A DNA stretch of 64,000 nucleotides from VGBV01 sp963780395 (GCA_963780395.1 CAWABY010000014.1:62001-126000), one strand, 5' to 3'. Numbered from the stretch's first letter, positions 42,119 through 50,753 are shown. Numbers and translations: made by a program. The notes: generated from the letters alone by a model not told the origin.

Positions 42119-42151
42119 TGGGCCGGGGTGGACTCGAACCACCGATACCTT
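42119..42151 (-). other. Orphan tRNA 3' end (T-arm and acceptor strand)
   Basis: On the minus strand the sequence contains a perfect T-arm, GGTGG-TTCGAGT-CCACC, followed directly by CCGGCCC and A, an acceptor strand with discriminator. The matching 5' acceptor strand GGGCCGG and D-arm are absent from the 80 bases upstream, where a small protein gene ends. This is what an integrated element or deletion leaves at an attachment site in a tRNA gene. No integrase is seen nearby. Confidence 0.6.
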
Positions 42152-42153
42152 GA

Positions 42154-42360
42154 TCAACCGTCGTCCTCGCCGCGAGCGCGTCGCTCGGCGCGCTCGCGCT
42201 CGGCCAGCTTGCGCTCCAGGTAGGCGGCCTTGTCGGCGCGGCGCTTGTGCTGTTGCGCCTCGTCCTCGGTCACGGACTCGCCGATCGCGCGGTGTTCGTC
42301 GGTGGTGCGCTCGTGCTGGAGACGGCGCAGCTCCCCGGTTGTCGGCTCCTTCTTCGCCAT
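42154..42360 (-). CDS. Small charged protein of unknown function
   Basis: A 68-residue hydrophilic protein, mostly predicted helix (MAKKEPTTGELRRLQHERTTDEHRAI..., ending RRARGEDDG). ATG 42366 is an alternative six bases upstream. It is divergent from imuB and shares the 50-base intergenic region with its SOS box, so it might also be damage controlled. The stop TGA abuts the tRNA 3' fragment. No family recognised. Confidence 0.55.
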   Translation of the reverse strand: MAKKEPTTGELRRLQHERTTDEHRAIGESVTEDEAQQHKRRADKAAYLERKLAERERAERRARGEDDG

Positions 42361-42380
42361 GGGCATGAGAGTAAACCCAC

Positions 42381-42417
42381 TTGACCTTTCGCGCGTCTTG
42401 TACGAACATACGTTCGA
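42381..42417 (+). promoter_or_regulatory. SOS-controlled imuB promoter with LexA box
   Basis: TTGACC at 42381-42386 is followed after 17 bases by GAACAT at 42404-42409. The palindrome CGAAC-ATAC-GTTCG at 42403-42416 matches the actinobacterial LexA box (TCGAAC-N4-GTTCGA) and covers the -10 element. Transcription would begin at or one base before the imuB ATG at 42417, which gives a leaderless mRNA. Confidence 0.8.
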
Positions 42418-43676
42418 TGCCCGTCGCGTGCGCACTCGCACCCCGCTTTCGCCTCCTGACCGCGCTCGAGGGGCGCGCGGAGCAGCTGCGAGCGCCGGCC
42501 GCCCTCGCCCCCGAGCCCGGGGCCGCGCAGCTGATCGGCGAGGTCAGCGAGCCCGCGGAGCGGCTCGGGGTGCGCCCGGGGATGAGGCTGGGAGAGGCGC
42601 TCTCGCGCTGTCCGGAGCTGGCGCTGGTGCCGCCCGACACCGAGCGCGCCGAGCGCGCCTGGGAGGCCGCGCTGCGCCGTTTCGAGGGTATCGGCGCCGA
42701 GGTCGAGTCAGAGCGGGCGGGCGAGGCCTTCTTCGAGGCGGCCGGGCTGCGAGGGCTCTGGGGCGGCACCGAGGAAGTGCTGGCCAGAGCGCGCGAGGAG
42801 GCCGGGATGCCGGTGCTGCTGGCCGCGGCGCCGGTGCGCTTCTGCGCCTACGCGGCGGCGGTCTCGGCTGATTGGGCTCGCGCCGGCCACCCCCGGACGC
42901 GCGAGCCGCGCGGAGCGCGGCGAAGTCCCAGTGATGGCGGAGGAGGTGGCCTTGTGGTGGTGAGTGCGCGCAGGTTCCTCTCCCCCCTACCCGTGGCGCT
43001 GCTGAGCGGCCGCCTGGCGGAGGGGGACGACCTGCCCAACGATCTGGAGCGGCTCGGCATCGCCACCCTCGGCCGGCTCGCGGGCCTGCCCCGGGATGCG
43101 GTCGCCGACCGCTTCGGCGCCCTCGGCCTGCGGGCGCTGAGGCTGGCCAGGGGCGGGGACGAGCCGTTGCGTCCGCGGGCGCCCCACCAGGCGCTGGCTG
43201 TCGAGCTGGAGCTTCCCGACGCCGGCTCCGGGCAGCAGCTGGAGCGGGCGCTGGAGCTGCTGGTGGCCCGGTTGCTGGCCCATTCCGGGCGGCGGGGCAG
43301 ATCGGTGCGCGCGCTGCGCCTCTCGGCGCGGCTGGCGGCCGGCGGCGGCTGGCGGCGGCGGCTGGCGCTGCGCACGGCGGCCACCGAGCGCGAGCGGCTG
43401 CTGCTGGCGCTGGCGCCCCTGCTCGCGCAGCTTCCGGGCCCGGTCGCGGTGCTGCGCCTGGAGGCGGTGGCGCTGGGGCCGGCGTCGGGCGAGCAGCTCT
43501 CGCTCGCGAGCCCCGAGCAGCAGCGCCGCCGGCGCATCGGCGAGGCGGTGCGCCAGGCCCGCGCGGCGGGGGGCAGCGAAGCGGTGCTGCGGGTGCTCGA
43601 GGTGGACCCCGACTCGCGCGTTCCCGAGCGTCGCGAAGCGCTGATGCCCTTCCCGGAGGAGCCGGGCGGCTCATGA
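42417..43676 (+). CDS. imuB: ImuB-like catalytically inactive Y-family polymerase subunit
   Basis: ImuB is the adaptor of the ImuB/DnaE2 mutasome: it resembles Y-family polymerases but lacks catalytic carboxylates and brings DnaE2 to the beta clamp. The 419-residue protein shows the Y-family-like layout (RLGVRPGMRLGEALSRCPEL, FFEAAGLRGLWGG, and the helix-hairpin part LERLGIATLGRLAGLP with RFG). The catalytic DxD/SxDE motifs are not present. There is no ribosome site before ATG 42417, consistent with leaderless translation. It overlaps the DUF6504 gene by 4 bases. Confidence 0.87.
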   Translation: MPVACALAPRFRLLTALEGRAEQLRAPAALAPEPGAAQLIGEVSEPAERLGVRPGMRLGEALSRCPELALVPPDTERAERAWEAALRRFEGIGAEVESERAGEAFFEAAGLRGLWGGTEEVLARAREEAGMPVLLAAAPVRFCAYAAAVSADWARAGHPRTREPRGARRSPSDGGGGGLVVVSARRFLSPLPVALLSGRLAEGDDLPNDLERLGIATLGRLAGLPRDAVADRFGALGLRALRLARGGDEPLRPRAPHQALAVELELPDAGSGQQLERALELLVARLLAHSGRRGRSVRALRLSARLAAGGGWRRRLALRTAATERERLLLALAPLLAQLPGPVAVLRLEAVALGPASGEQLSLASPEQQRRRRIGEAVRQARAAGGSEAVLRVLEVDPDSRVPERREALMPFPEEPGGS

Positions 43677-43912
43677 AAGGCCGCGTCAACAAGCCGTGGC
43701 CGATCGGGGTCCAGCTCGGCGTCGACGGGCGGCCGCGGGCGGTGGGGCGACTCGCGGTCAGCGCGGTTCGCGAGGAATGGCTGGTCGAGGACGGCTGGTG
43801 GACGCGCCGGCCTCTGCGGCGTCGCTACTTCGAGCTGGTGCTGGAGGACGGCAGCAACGTCGTCGTCTTCTGCGAGCCCGGGGACGGCCGCTGGTTTCGC
43901 CAGCGAGCATGA
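43673..43912 (+). CDS. DUF6504 family protein of the mutasome cassette
   Basis: A 79-residue protein that reads EEWLVEDGWWTRRPLRRRYFELVLEDG and VVVFCEP. Members of this short family are regularly found between imuB and dnaE2 in actinobacteria, but their role is unknown. The start overlaps imuB by ATGA and its stop overlaps dnaE2 by ATGA, so the three proteins are made together. The basic and aromatic composition would suit nucleic acid or protein contacts. Confidence 0.85.
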   Translation: MKGRVNKPWPIGVQLGVDGRPRAVGRLAVSAVREEWLVEDGWWTRRPLRRRYFELVLEDGSNVVVFCEPGDGRWFRQRA

Positions 43913-46900
43913 GCCGACCTGCGGCGGCATACGCCGAACTGCACGCCCACTCCGCGTACTCCTTCCTCGACGGGGCTTCCTCCCCGGCCGAGCTGGCCGC
44001 GGCCGCGGCCGAGCTGGGGCTGGAGGCGCTCGCCCTGACCGATCACGACAACGTCTGCGGTGCGATGGAATTCGCCCATGCCTGCGCGGGGATCGGGGTC
44101 CGCCCCATCCACGGGGCCGAGTTGACCGTGGTGGACGAGGGCGCTCGGCGGGCTGGCCCTGCCGGGGCGACCGCGCACCTCACCCTGCTGGTCGAGAACG
44201 CGAAGGGATGGAACAACCTCTGCAAGCTCGTGACGCTGGCGCACGAGGGGACGAGAGAGGGCGAGGGGACGCGCGAGGCGCTGCCGCCCTCGCTGCCGCT
44301 CTCCGAGCTGGCGCCCCACGCGGAGGGGCTGATCTGCCTCTCGGGCTGCCCCGGCTCCGGCGCGGTGGCGGGGCGCTGGGAGGGCGGGGATTCCCGCGGG
44401 GCCGAGGCGGTGGCGCGGCGGCTGCTGGAGGCCTTCGGGCCCGAGCGCTTGCGGGTCGAGCTGCAACGGCCGCTGTGGCGGCGCGACCGCGCGCGCAACC
44501 GCTGGCTGGCGGAGCTGGGTGAGCGGCTCGGGGTGCCCTGCGCCGCGACTGGGAACGCCCACGCCCACGACCGCTCGCGGCTGGCGCTCCAGGACGCGCT
44601 GGTGGCGGTGCGGCTGGGAGCGACCCTCGACGAGACCGAGGGCTTGCGGCGCGGCAACTCGAGCTCGGCTCTGTCTGCGGCGGCCGAGGCGGCCGAGCGC
44701 TTCCGCGACCATCCCGAGGCGGTGGCCGAGTCGGTGCGGCTGGCGCGCGAGAGGCTGCGCTTCGATCTCACCCGCGACCTCGGTTACAGCTATCCCGGCG
44801 CCGAGGACCCCACCGCGGACAGGCGGCTCGGCGAGCTCTGCCGCTCGCGGCTGGAGCACCGCTATCCCCCCTCCTCCCCGCATCGAGCCGAGGCCGAGGG
44901 ACGGCTGGCCGAGGAGCTGGGGCTGATCGGGCGGCTGCGGCTGTCGGGCTTCTTCCTGCTCCACCACGAGATGCTGGAGCTGGCGCGAGAGGTCGCGCTG
45001 GAGGTGCGCGACGCCTCCTCGGCGCGCCGGCTGCTGCCCCCCGGCCGCGGGCGGGGCTCGAGCGTCAGCTCGATCGTCTGCTATCTGACCGGGCTCTCGC
45101 ACATCGACCCGGTGGCCAACGACCTCTTCCTCGGCCGCTTCCTGAACGAGGAGCTGACCGACGCTCCGGACATCGACCTCGACTTCCCCCGCGACATCCG
45201 CGAGAAGCTGATCCCCCGCGTGCACGAGCGCCACGGGCGCGACCGCTCGGCCCTGGTCGCGGCCTTCTCCACCTATCGGGCGCGGGGGTCGGTGCGGGAT
45301 CTGGGCAAGGCGCTGGGGCTGCCGCCGGGCGAAGTCGAGCGGCTGGCGCGCTCGGTTGACGTCTATGAGAAGGGGGACGATGCGGGGGCGCGGATCGAGC
45401 AGGCGCTGGGGGCGCGGCGCGCGGGATCGCCCCGCTGGCGGGCGCTGGCGAGGCTGCTGCCCGAGGTCGCGGGGCTGCCGCGCCACCTCTCCCAGCACCC
45501 CGGCGGCATGGTGATCTCGACGCGGCCGCTGGTGGAGCTGTGCCCGGTGCAGCCCGCGGCGATGGAGGGGCGCCAGATGGTGCAGTGGGACAAGGACTCC
45601 TGCGCGGACGCCGGCTTCCTCAAGATCGACCTGCTGGGGCTGGGGATGCTGTCGGCGGTGGAGCGCTGCGTGGACGAGGTCGCGCGCTCGCGCGGCGAGC
45701 GCATCGACCTCTCGCGGGTGCCGCTCGACGACCCCGAGGTCTGGGGGGCGATCCAGCGCGCCGAGACGACCGGCGTCTTCCAGATCGAGAGCAGGGCGCA
45801 GATGCAGATGCTTCCACGGACGCTGCCCCGCAACCTCGACGACCTCACCGTGCAGGTGGCGATCGTGCGCCCGGGCCCGATCCAGGGCGGCGCCGTCCAC
45901 CCCTACATCGACCGGCGCAGGAGGCTGCGCGAGGACCCGGACTACGAGGTGCCCTATGAGCACCCCTCGCTGGAGCCGGTGCTCAAGGACACGCTGGGCG
46001 CGATCGTCTTCCAGGACCAGGTGTTGGAGGTGGCGATGGCGCTGGCGGGGTTCTCGGTCGGCGAGGCCGAGGGGCTGCGGCGGGCGATGAGCCGCAAGCG
46101 CTCGGAGGCCGCGATCCTGCGCTATCGCCGGCGCTTCATCGAGGGAGCGGTCGAGCGCGGCGTCAGCCAGGAGGTCGCCGAGCGGGTCTATGGCCAGATC
46201 GAGGGGTTCTCGGGCTTCGGCTTTCCCAAGTCGCACTCCGCCGCCTTCGGGCTGCTGGCCTACCAGTCGACCTGGCTGCGGGTGCACTACGGGCCGGAGC
46301 TGCTGTGCGCGCTGCTGAACGAGCAGCCGATGGGCTTCTACCCGCCCGACGCGCTCGTGCACGAGGCGCAGCGGCGCGGGGTCGAGGTGCTGGGGCCCGA
46401 CGTGAACGCCAGCGAGCTCGACTGCGGCGTGGAGACGAGCGGGGCGGCGGCGGGAGCGGCGGGGCAGCCCCCGATCAGAGTCGGCCTCGGCTACGTCGCC
46501 GAGGTGGCGGAGGCCGACGCGGATGCGGTGATCGCCGAGCGCCGGCGGGGCGGCGCCTACCGTGACGTCGCCGACCTGGCGGGGCGCTCGGGGGCCTCGC
46601 GCGCGGCGCTGCTGCGATTGGCCTGGGCCGGCGCCTGCGACCGGCTGGAGCGCCCGCGCGCGCCCGCGCGGGAAGCCGTCGCAGATCAGGGAGATTGGCG
46701 AATCGCCCTCGCGGGCGCGGCGAACGGGGCAGCCTCCGAGGCGATGGCGATCGCCGAGGGCGCCCACCGCCGTCCGGCGTTGTGGGAGGCCGGGGCGGCC
46801 TCGCGGGCCTCACGCGGCGAGGACGGGACCCAGTTGGCGCTGCCGCTGGACGGCTCCCCCTCCCCCGCGCTGCCACCGCTGGGTCCCTGGGAGCGCGCCG

Positions 46901-47505
46901 TGGCCGATTACCGGATGACCGGGATGACCCTGGGCGAGCACCCGATGGAGCTGTTGCGCCCGCAGCTGGGCGAGGGCGTCGCCTCCAGCGCGGACATCCC
47001 CCGCACCCGCGACGGTGCCGCTATCCGGGTGGCGGGGATGGTGACGGCGCGCCAGCGCCCCGCGACCGCCAAGGGAGTGGTCTTCATGCTGCTGGAGGAC
47101 GAGCACGGCGTCATCAACCTGATCGTGCCGCCTCCGGTGGCCGAGCGCTGCCGGATGGCGGTGCGGGCTGCCGGGTTCGTGATCGCGCGCGGTCGCCTAG
47201 AGCACAGGGAGGGGACCACGAACGTGGTGGTCAGTCAGGTCGAGCGGCTGGAGCGCGACGGAGTCGCCCTCCCGGAGACGGCGCCGCGCTCGATCACTCC
47301 CTCCGTCTCCCGCGAGACCGGCCGCGAGGCGGGCGTCGACCCGGCGCTGGCCGACGCCAGGCGCCGCGGCCGCAGGGTCCGCGTCGGGGCGCAACGGGGC
47401 TGGGAGGTGGCGGGCGAGCTCGACCGCCCAGGTCGTGAGCAGATCGTCGCCGAGCTGGCGGCGGCGCTACCGGCTGGGCACAGCTTCGGTCGTCGTGGGC
47501 GCTAG
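43909..47505 (+). CDS. dnaE2: Error-prone DNA polymerase DnaE2
   Basis: A 1198-residue C-family polymerase responsible for damage-induced mutagenesis. An N-terminal PHP domain begins with YAELHAHSAYSFLDGASSP. The palm shows GRGRGSSVSS and the catalytic PDIDLDFPRD (about residue 420). LSQHPGGMVIS, KIDLLGLGMLSA, and IVFQDQVLEVA follow, and the C-terminal part has an OB-fold (RVAGMVTARQRPAT). The length and the neighbours imuB and DUF6504 separate it from the replicative DnaE1. Translation is coupled by ATGA. Confidence 0.95.
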   Translation: MSRPAAAYAELHAHSAYSFLDGASSPAELAAAAAELGLEALALTDHDNVCGAMEFAHACAGIGVRPIHGAELTVVDEGARRAGPAGATAHLTLLVENAKGWNNLCKLVTLAHEGTREGEGTREALPPSLPLSELAPHAEGLICLSGCPGSGAVAGRWEGGDSRGAEAVARRLLEAFGPERLRVELQRPLWRRDRARNRWLAELGERLGVPCAATGNAHAHDRSRLALQDALVAVRLGATLDETEGLRRGNSSSALSAAAEAAERFRDHPEAVAESVRLARERLRFDLTRDLGYSYPGAEDPTADRRLGELCRSRLEHRYPPSSPHRAEAEGRLAEELGLIGRLRLSGFFLLHHEMLELAREVALEVRDASSARRLLPPGRGRGSSVSSIVCYLTGLSHIDPVANDLFLGRFLNEELTDAPDIDLDFPRDIREKLIPRVHERHGRDRSALVAAFSTYRARGSVRDLGKALGLPPGEVERLARSVDVYEKGDDAGARIEQALGARRAGSPRWRALARLLPEVAGLPRHLSQHPGGMVISTRPLVELCPVQPAAMEGRQMVQWDKDSCADAGFLKIDLLGLGMLSAVERCVDEVARSRGERIDLSRVPLDDPEVWGAIQRAETTGVFQIESRAQMQMLPRTLPRNLDDLTVQVAIVRPGPIQGGAVHPYIDRRRRLREDPDYEVPYEHPSLEPVLKDTLGAIVFQDQVLEVAMALAGFSVGEAEGLRRAMSRKRSEAAILRYRRRFIEGAVERGVSQEVAERVYGQIEGFSGFGFPKSHSAAFGLLAYQSTWLRVHYGPELLCALLNEQPMGFYPPDALVHEAQRRGVEVLGPDVNASELDCGVETSGAAAGAAGQPPIRVGLGYVAEVAEADADAVIAERRRGGAYRDVADLAGRSGASRAALLRLAWAGACDRLERPRAPAREAVADQGDWRIALAGAANGAASEAMAIAEGAHRRPALWEAGAASRASRGEDGTQLALPLDGSPSPALPPLGPWERAVADYRMTGMTLGEHPMELLRPQLGEGVASSADIPRTRDGAAIRVAGMVTARQRPATAKGVVFMLLEDEHGVINLIVPPPVAERCRMAVRAAGFVIARGRLEHREGTTNVVVSQVERLERDGVALPETAPRSITPSVSRETGREAGVDPALADARRRGRRVRVGAQRGWEVAGELDRPGREQIVAELAAALPAGHSFGRRGR

Positions 47506-47519
47506 CTCCTGGGCCCTAG

Positions 47520-48017
47520 CTAGAGACCGGGCTTCGTCGTCATCAGGAAGATGGCGACGACCAGGAGGATGCCGGTGATCGAGCCGGCGATGCCCTCGTT
47601 GCGGCCGGCCCGCTGGTACTCCTCGGAAAGCTTCACCTCGCCGCTGCCGGCATCGGCGATCTCCTTCTCCACCATCGGCAGCAGGCGGCGGTCGGCGGGG
47701 ATGAAGTAGGCGAGCAGCAGCACGCCGATGACGACGACGATCGCGAGGGTGCCGCTGACCCAGAAGTCGCCGTACTCCCAGTTGCCCTCGGCCATCTGGT
47801 AGAGGCCCGTGGCGATCACGATCACCAGGGCCGGGACGGCGAAGAACTGGTTGATCGTGAGCTGCAGCCGGTGCACGTAGGGCAGGTTCCGCGGGCCCAT
47901 CTTCAGCGCCACGGGGAACAGCACCGACTCGGCGAAGGTGGCGCCGAACCCGACCACGACAGCGGTGACGTGGATGAAGACGGAAAGCTCGTAGCTGCTG
48001 ACGGCCAGGGGCATCAT
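47520..48017 (-). CDS. DUF2269-type integral membrane protein
   Basis: A 165-residue protein with four predicted membrane helices (near SVFIHVTAVVVGFGATF, FFAVPALVIVIATGLYQM, LAIVVVIGVLLLAYFI and GSITGILLVVAIFLM). The HVTAVVVGFG and LQLTINQFF pattern resembles the DUF2269 predicted membrane proteins. There is no known function. The start could be ATG 48017 or the adjacent ATG at 48014. Its stop is 14 bases from the end of dnaE2, convergent. Confidence 0.75.
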   Translation of the reverse strand: MMPLAVSSYELSVFIHVTAVVVGFGATFAESVLFPVALKMGPRNLPYVHRLQLTINQFFAVPALVIVIATGLYQMAEGNWEYGDFWVSGTLAIVVVIGVLLLAYFIPADRRLLPMVEKEIADAGSGEVKLSEEYQRAGRNEGIAGSITGILLVVAIFLMTTKPGL

Positions 48018-48140
48018 GGGCTCCTCTCGGGGGCGCTGTGGCCGAAAGCTATCCGCCGTTCCGGGCGGCGTGGGCGCTCGCCTGCAGGTTTCCCTGCAAA
48101 TCGCGGCTTTCCGTCCGGGGCCGAGCCTAGCTTGGCGGTC

Positions 48141-48374
48141 ATGACAGCAAAGCTCATAGACATCCGCGAGCGGCTCCTGGACGCCGCCGACCTGGTCGTC
48201 GATTTCGCCACGCTGGGCGAGTACGGGATCGAGCCCGAGCCCGCCCGCGAGTGCGAGCGCCGGACCCCATCACCGGCCTCCTCCGCTGCGCGTCCGGGGG
48301 CCGTGGGCCTCGCCTCCGGCGCGTACCACCCGCAGCACGACCGCGCGGGCGTGCCCGAGCGGCTCGCCGCCTAG
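48141..48374 (+). CDS. Small protein of unknown function
   Basis: A 77-residue protein with the helical start MTAKLIDIRERLLDAADLVVDFATLGEYG and then a Pro/Arg/Ala-rich remainder. The first half has the look of a real conserved protein; the rest is compositionally biased and might be read in the wrong frame if an indel is present. It is divergent from the DUF2269 gene. Support is limited to the start region and codon usage. Confidence 0.45.
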   Translation: MTAKLIDIRERLLDAADLVVDFATLGEYGIEPEPARECERRTPSPASSAARPGAVGLASGAYHPQHDRAGVPERLAA

Positions 48375-48386
48375 CTTCCGGGTAGC

Positions 48387-49559
48387 TCAGCCGGCCTCGC
48401 CGCGGTCGATCGCCGCGACCATGCGTCGCGCGATCTCCAGCGTGCGCGCGATGCTGTCCGGGTCGAGGTTCTCGGGCGTATCGGTGGGCCAGTGGTAGTT
48501 GGGGATGACGCCGTCGTCACCTGCGACCAGGGTGATCCCGCGCCCGCCCCGCGCCAGGACCGGGGTGACGTCGTAGGTGAGCCCGATCGGGCCCTCGCTC
48601 GAAGCGAGGCCCAGCTCGGGCGCATCGGAAGCGATTCGCTCCGCGATCGCGACCAGACCCGGATCGCAGTCCCATTTCCTCGCCAGCCCCTCGTGCAGCG
48701 TGAAGCGGAGTGTGGCGGGGCCGCCGACGTTGTCGACGTTGACGAACAACCAGCCTGAAGTATCGCGCGAGCGCAGGAAGGCCTGGGCGCCGAGCAGGCC
48801 TGCCTCCTCACAGCCCGTCATCAGGGCGACGACGCGGGTGTGCTCGAGTGGTTCCGCGGCCAGCTCGAGCGCGAGCTCCGCGACCACGGCCACGCCGGAC
48901 GCATTGTCGTTTGCCCCTGGGGTGTCCTGCCCGCGCAACTCGCGCTCGACGACCAGCCCCAGGCCGACGGCGAGAATCGCCCTGGCCGCGGCCAGGATCC
49001 GACGTCCCAGCGAGGCCCGGGCCAGCAGCGGCTCGGCGCCCTGCACCACGCAGGCCCACGCCTGGGTGAGCAGCCACGGGTTCAGGTACTTGACGAACCG
49101 CGGGTGGAAGAGCAGCCCGCTTCGCGATGTGTCGAGGTGGCAGACCAGGCAGACGATGCGGCGAGCCTCGCCCGAGGGCGGGATCGTCGCCACCAGGTTC
49201 TGGCTCTGCCCGCGGCTGAGCAGGTCCGACAACGGGGTCCGCACCAGTCCGCCCTCGGTGGCGAGGCCGGCGACGGATGCCGATGCCAGCAACGAGCGCA
49301 GCCGGCGGCGGCGGAGCGGCAGCAGCGCCGGGGCAACCCCCAGCCCGACGATCACGCCGAATGGCGCGGCGAAGGTCGAGTAGCCGTCGAACGGCTGGAG
49401 TTCGGCATCAACGCCGCGCTCGCGCAGCCGGGCCGCGACCCGTTCGGCCGCCTCACGCTCCCCGGGGCCGGTGGGTCTGCGGGCGCCGACGTCGTCCGCG
49501 AGCAGCCGCACCCAGCCCAGCAGGGCTTCGCGCCGCTCGGGCTTCGCCCTTCGCTCCAA
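48387..49559 (-). CDS. M28-family metallopeptidase with membrane segments
   Basis: A 390-residue protein with the zinc aminopeptidase fold. Metal-binding blocks are VCHLDTSRSG, ANDNASGVA, TGCEEAGLLG and YHWPTDTPENLD. Two hydrophobic stretches (APFGVIVGLGVAPALLPL and ILAAARAILAVGLGLVV) suggest that the protein is membrane associated, as in DUF4910/M28 relatives, but no signal peptide is seen. The peptide substrate is unknown. Confidence 0.82.
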   Translation of the reverse strand: MERRAKPERREALLGWVRLLADDVGARRPTGPGEREAAERVAARLRERGVDAELQPFDGYSTFAAPFGVIVGLGVAPALLPLRRRRLRSLLASASVAGLATEGGLVRTPLSDLLSRGQSQNLVATIPPSGEARRIVCLVCHLDTSRSGLLFHPRFVKYLNPWLLTQAWACVVQGAEPLLARASLGRRILAAARAILAVGLGLVVERELRGQDTPGANDNASGVAVVAELALELAAEPLEHTRVVALMTGCEEAGLLGAQAFLRSRDTSGWLFVNVDNVGGPATLRFTLHEGLARKWDCDPGLVAIAERIASDAPELGLASSEGPIGLTYDVTPVLARGGRGITLVAGDDGVIPNYHWPTDTPENLDPDSIARTLEIARRMVAAIDRGEAG

Positions 49560-49579
49560 AGGTGGGCGACCTGGTGGCG

Positions 49580-49825
49580 CTAGCGGCTGACGCGGTCGTA
49601 GATGAAGAGGACGATGATCACTCCGATCACGGCGCCGGGCAGGCCGCCGAGGTCAAAGGCCTCGCTGTCGCCGATGCCGAGCAGCTCGGTGAAGATGAAG
49701 AAGCCGGCGAGGGCGCCGACGATCCCGAGGATCGCCGTCTTGAAGAAGCCGAAGTCCTGCTTGCCGGGCATGATCGCGCGGCCGAGGTAGCCGGCGAGGA
49801 TGCCGAGGATGATTGCTCCGATCAA
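49580..49825 (-). CDS. GlsB/YeaQ/YmgE-family small membrane protein
   Basis: An 81-residue protein with three membrane helices. It has the typical start MIGAIILGILAGYLGRAIMPGKQ and the later LGIVGALAGFFIF and GAVIGVIIVLFIYDRV. These transglycosylase-associated-family proteins are often stress induced and their function is unknown. It precedes the peptidase gene by 20 bases on the same strand. Confidence 0.9.
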   Translation of the reverse strand: MIGAIILGILAGYLGRAIMPGKQDFGFFKTAILGIVGALAGFFIFTELLGIGDSEAFDLGGLPGAVIGVIIVLFIYDRVSR

Positions 49826-49902
49826 GGTTCGTGCCTTCCGTTGGCTTGTGGGGCGTGCAGCATGTCAAGATGTCGATCCCGGCGAGCGGAGAGGAGGGAT
49901 CC

Positions 49903-50589
49903 TTGCGAACGACGATCGGGACCGGCCCGCACGGACTGCCGCGCCTCCTCCTCTGCGCGCTGCTCGTATCGGGCTTGAGCATCGGCGCAGCCGGCACGGT
50001 GAGTGGCTCGAACGGCGAGCCGACCGGCGCCGCATCGAAGAAGAAAAAGAAGTGCAAGAAGGCGCTGTGGAAGTGCGCGCCAGAGCATTACCACCTCTCG
50101 GTCACGGGGCATCGCGGACCGCAGACCTACAGCGCCGAGGTGGACCTGGAGAAGAACCGCAGCAACTTCGCGAAGGTCGAGTACAGCCAAAAGGGCGGAA
50201 CGCTGACGGCGAGCACTACCTACGAGGGCCTGCCCATCGAAATCGACATGTGCGCGAACGCCCGATACGTCGTGACCAACGCGACGACCCAGGTGCCGAG
50301 GAGAGGCCTCTTCGGGGACTTCGACTTTGCGCTGTTCTTCTGGGCCAAGGGTAAGCAGTGGAAGTACTCGGTCCTCGGCGGCGGCGTCTACTCAGAGCTC
50401 ACGTTCCCGGGTACGGTGACCTGCCTGGAGGGGGACAGCGCCGGGGTTTCGGCTCCGTTCACTTACTACTTCCACGGCCCACTCGGGGTGGGCAACCCAC
50501 GCTTCGGAAAGCCTGGAGCCAACGGTCTCACCGGGAACGACACGTACGGAAGCAACAACTCTCTGCGGTGGAGACTGACCACGAAATAG
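49903..50589 (+). CDS. Secreted protein with KKKKKCKK after the signal peptide
   Basis: A 228-residue exported protein of unknown function. I chose TTG 49903, which has a strong ribosome site (GGAGAGGAGGG) and puts the signal peptide at residues 1-35 (LLLCALLVSGLSIGAAG). An in-frame ATG at 49870 lacks a site. Right after the export signal comes ASKKKKKCKKALWKC, the same lysine-cysteine motif that ends the proteins at 6687, 7437 and 8172. The remainder is beta-rich with further cysteines. It is followed by a terminator and converges on the rRNA operon. Confidence 0.75.
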   Translation: MRTTIGTGPHGLPRLLLCALLVSGLSIGAAGTVSGSNGEPTGAASKKKKKCKKALWKCAPEHYHLSVTGHRGPQTYSAEVDLEKNRSNFAKVEYSQKGGTLTASTTYEGLPIEIDMCANARYVVTNATTQVPRRGLFGDFDFALFFWAKGKQWKYSVLGGGVYSELTFPGTVTCLEGDSAGVSAPFTYYFHGPLGVGNPRFGKPGANGLTGNDTYGSNNSLRWRLTTK

Positions 50590-50617
50590 AAAGGGCCGCC
50601 CCGAAGGACGGCCCTTT
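50590..50617. terminator. Terminator between the secreted protein gene and the rRNA operon
   Basis: AAAGGGCCG (50590-50598) and CGGCCCTTT (50609-50617) form a perfect 9-bp stem with a 10-base loop. The A and T ends of the stem provide a short U run in either direction. It lies directly after the stop at 50589 and 8 bases from the end of 5S rRNA. Confidence 0.85.
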
Positions 50618-50624
50618 GGAAGAA

Positions 50625-50740
50625 CCGGCGGCGACCTACTCTCCCAGGCGGTTGCCCACCAAGTACCATCGGCGCTGAGAGGCTTAACGACTCTGTTCGG
50701 AATGGGAAGAGGTGTTTCCCTCTCGCTATCTCGCCACCGA
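50625..50740 (-). rRNA. rrf: 5S ribosomal RNA
   Basis: Recognised by the conserved CCTACTCTCCCA, GTACCATCGGCGC and TGTTCGGAATGGGAAGAGGTG blocks (complement shown as read on the plus strand). The ends are set by pairing of the 5' GGTGGC with the 3' GCCGCC stretch; each may be off by a few bases. The length is about 116 bases. It is the last gene of the operon. Confidence 0.93.
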
Positions 50741-50753
50741 AACTTTCGAGACG

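Noticed and set aside
42119..42200. Complete tRNA gene
   Set aside because: Only the T-arm and 3' acceptor strand are present. No D-arm, anticodon arm or 5' acceptor strand exists upstream.
43825..46767. Very long open frame on the strand opposite dnaE2
   Set aside because: High G+C produces long antisense frames. dnaE2 on the other strand has all catalytic motifs, and the antisense product shows no recognisable domain.
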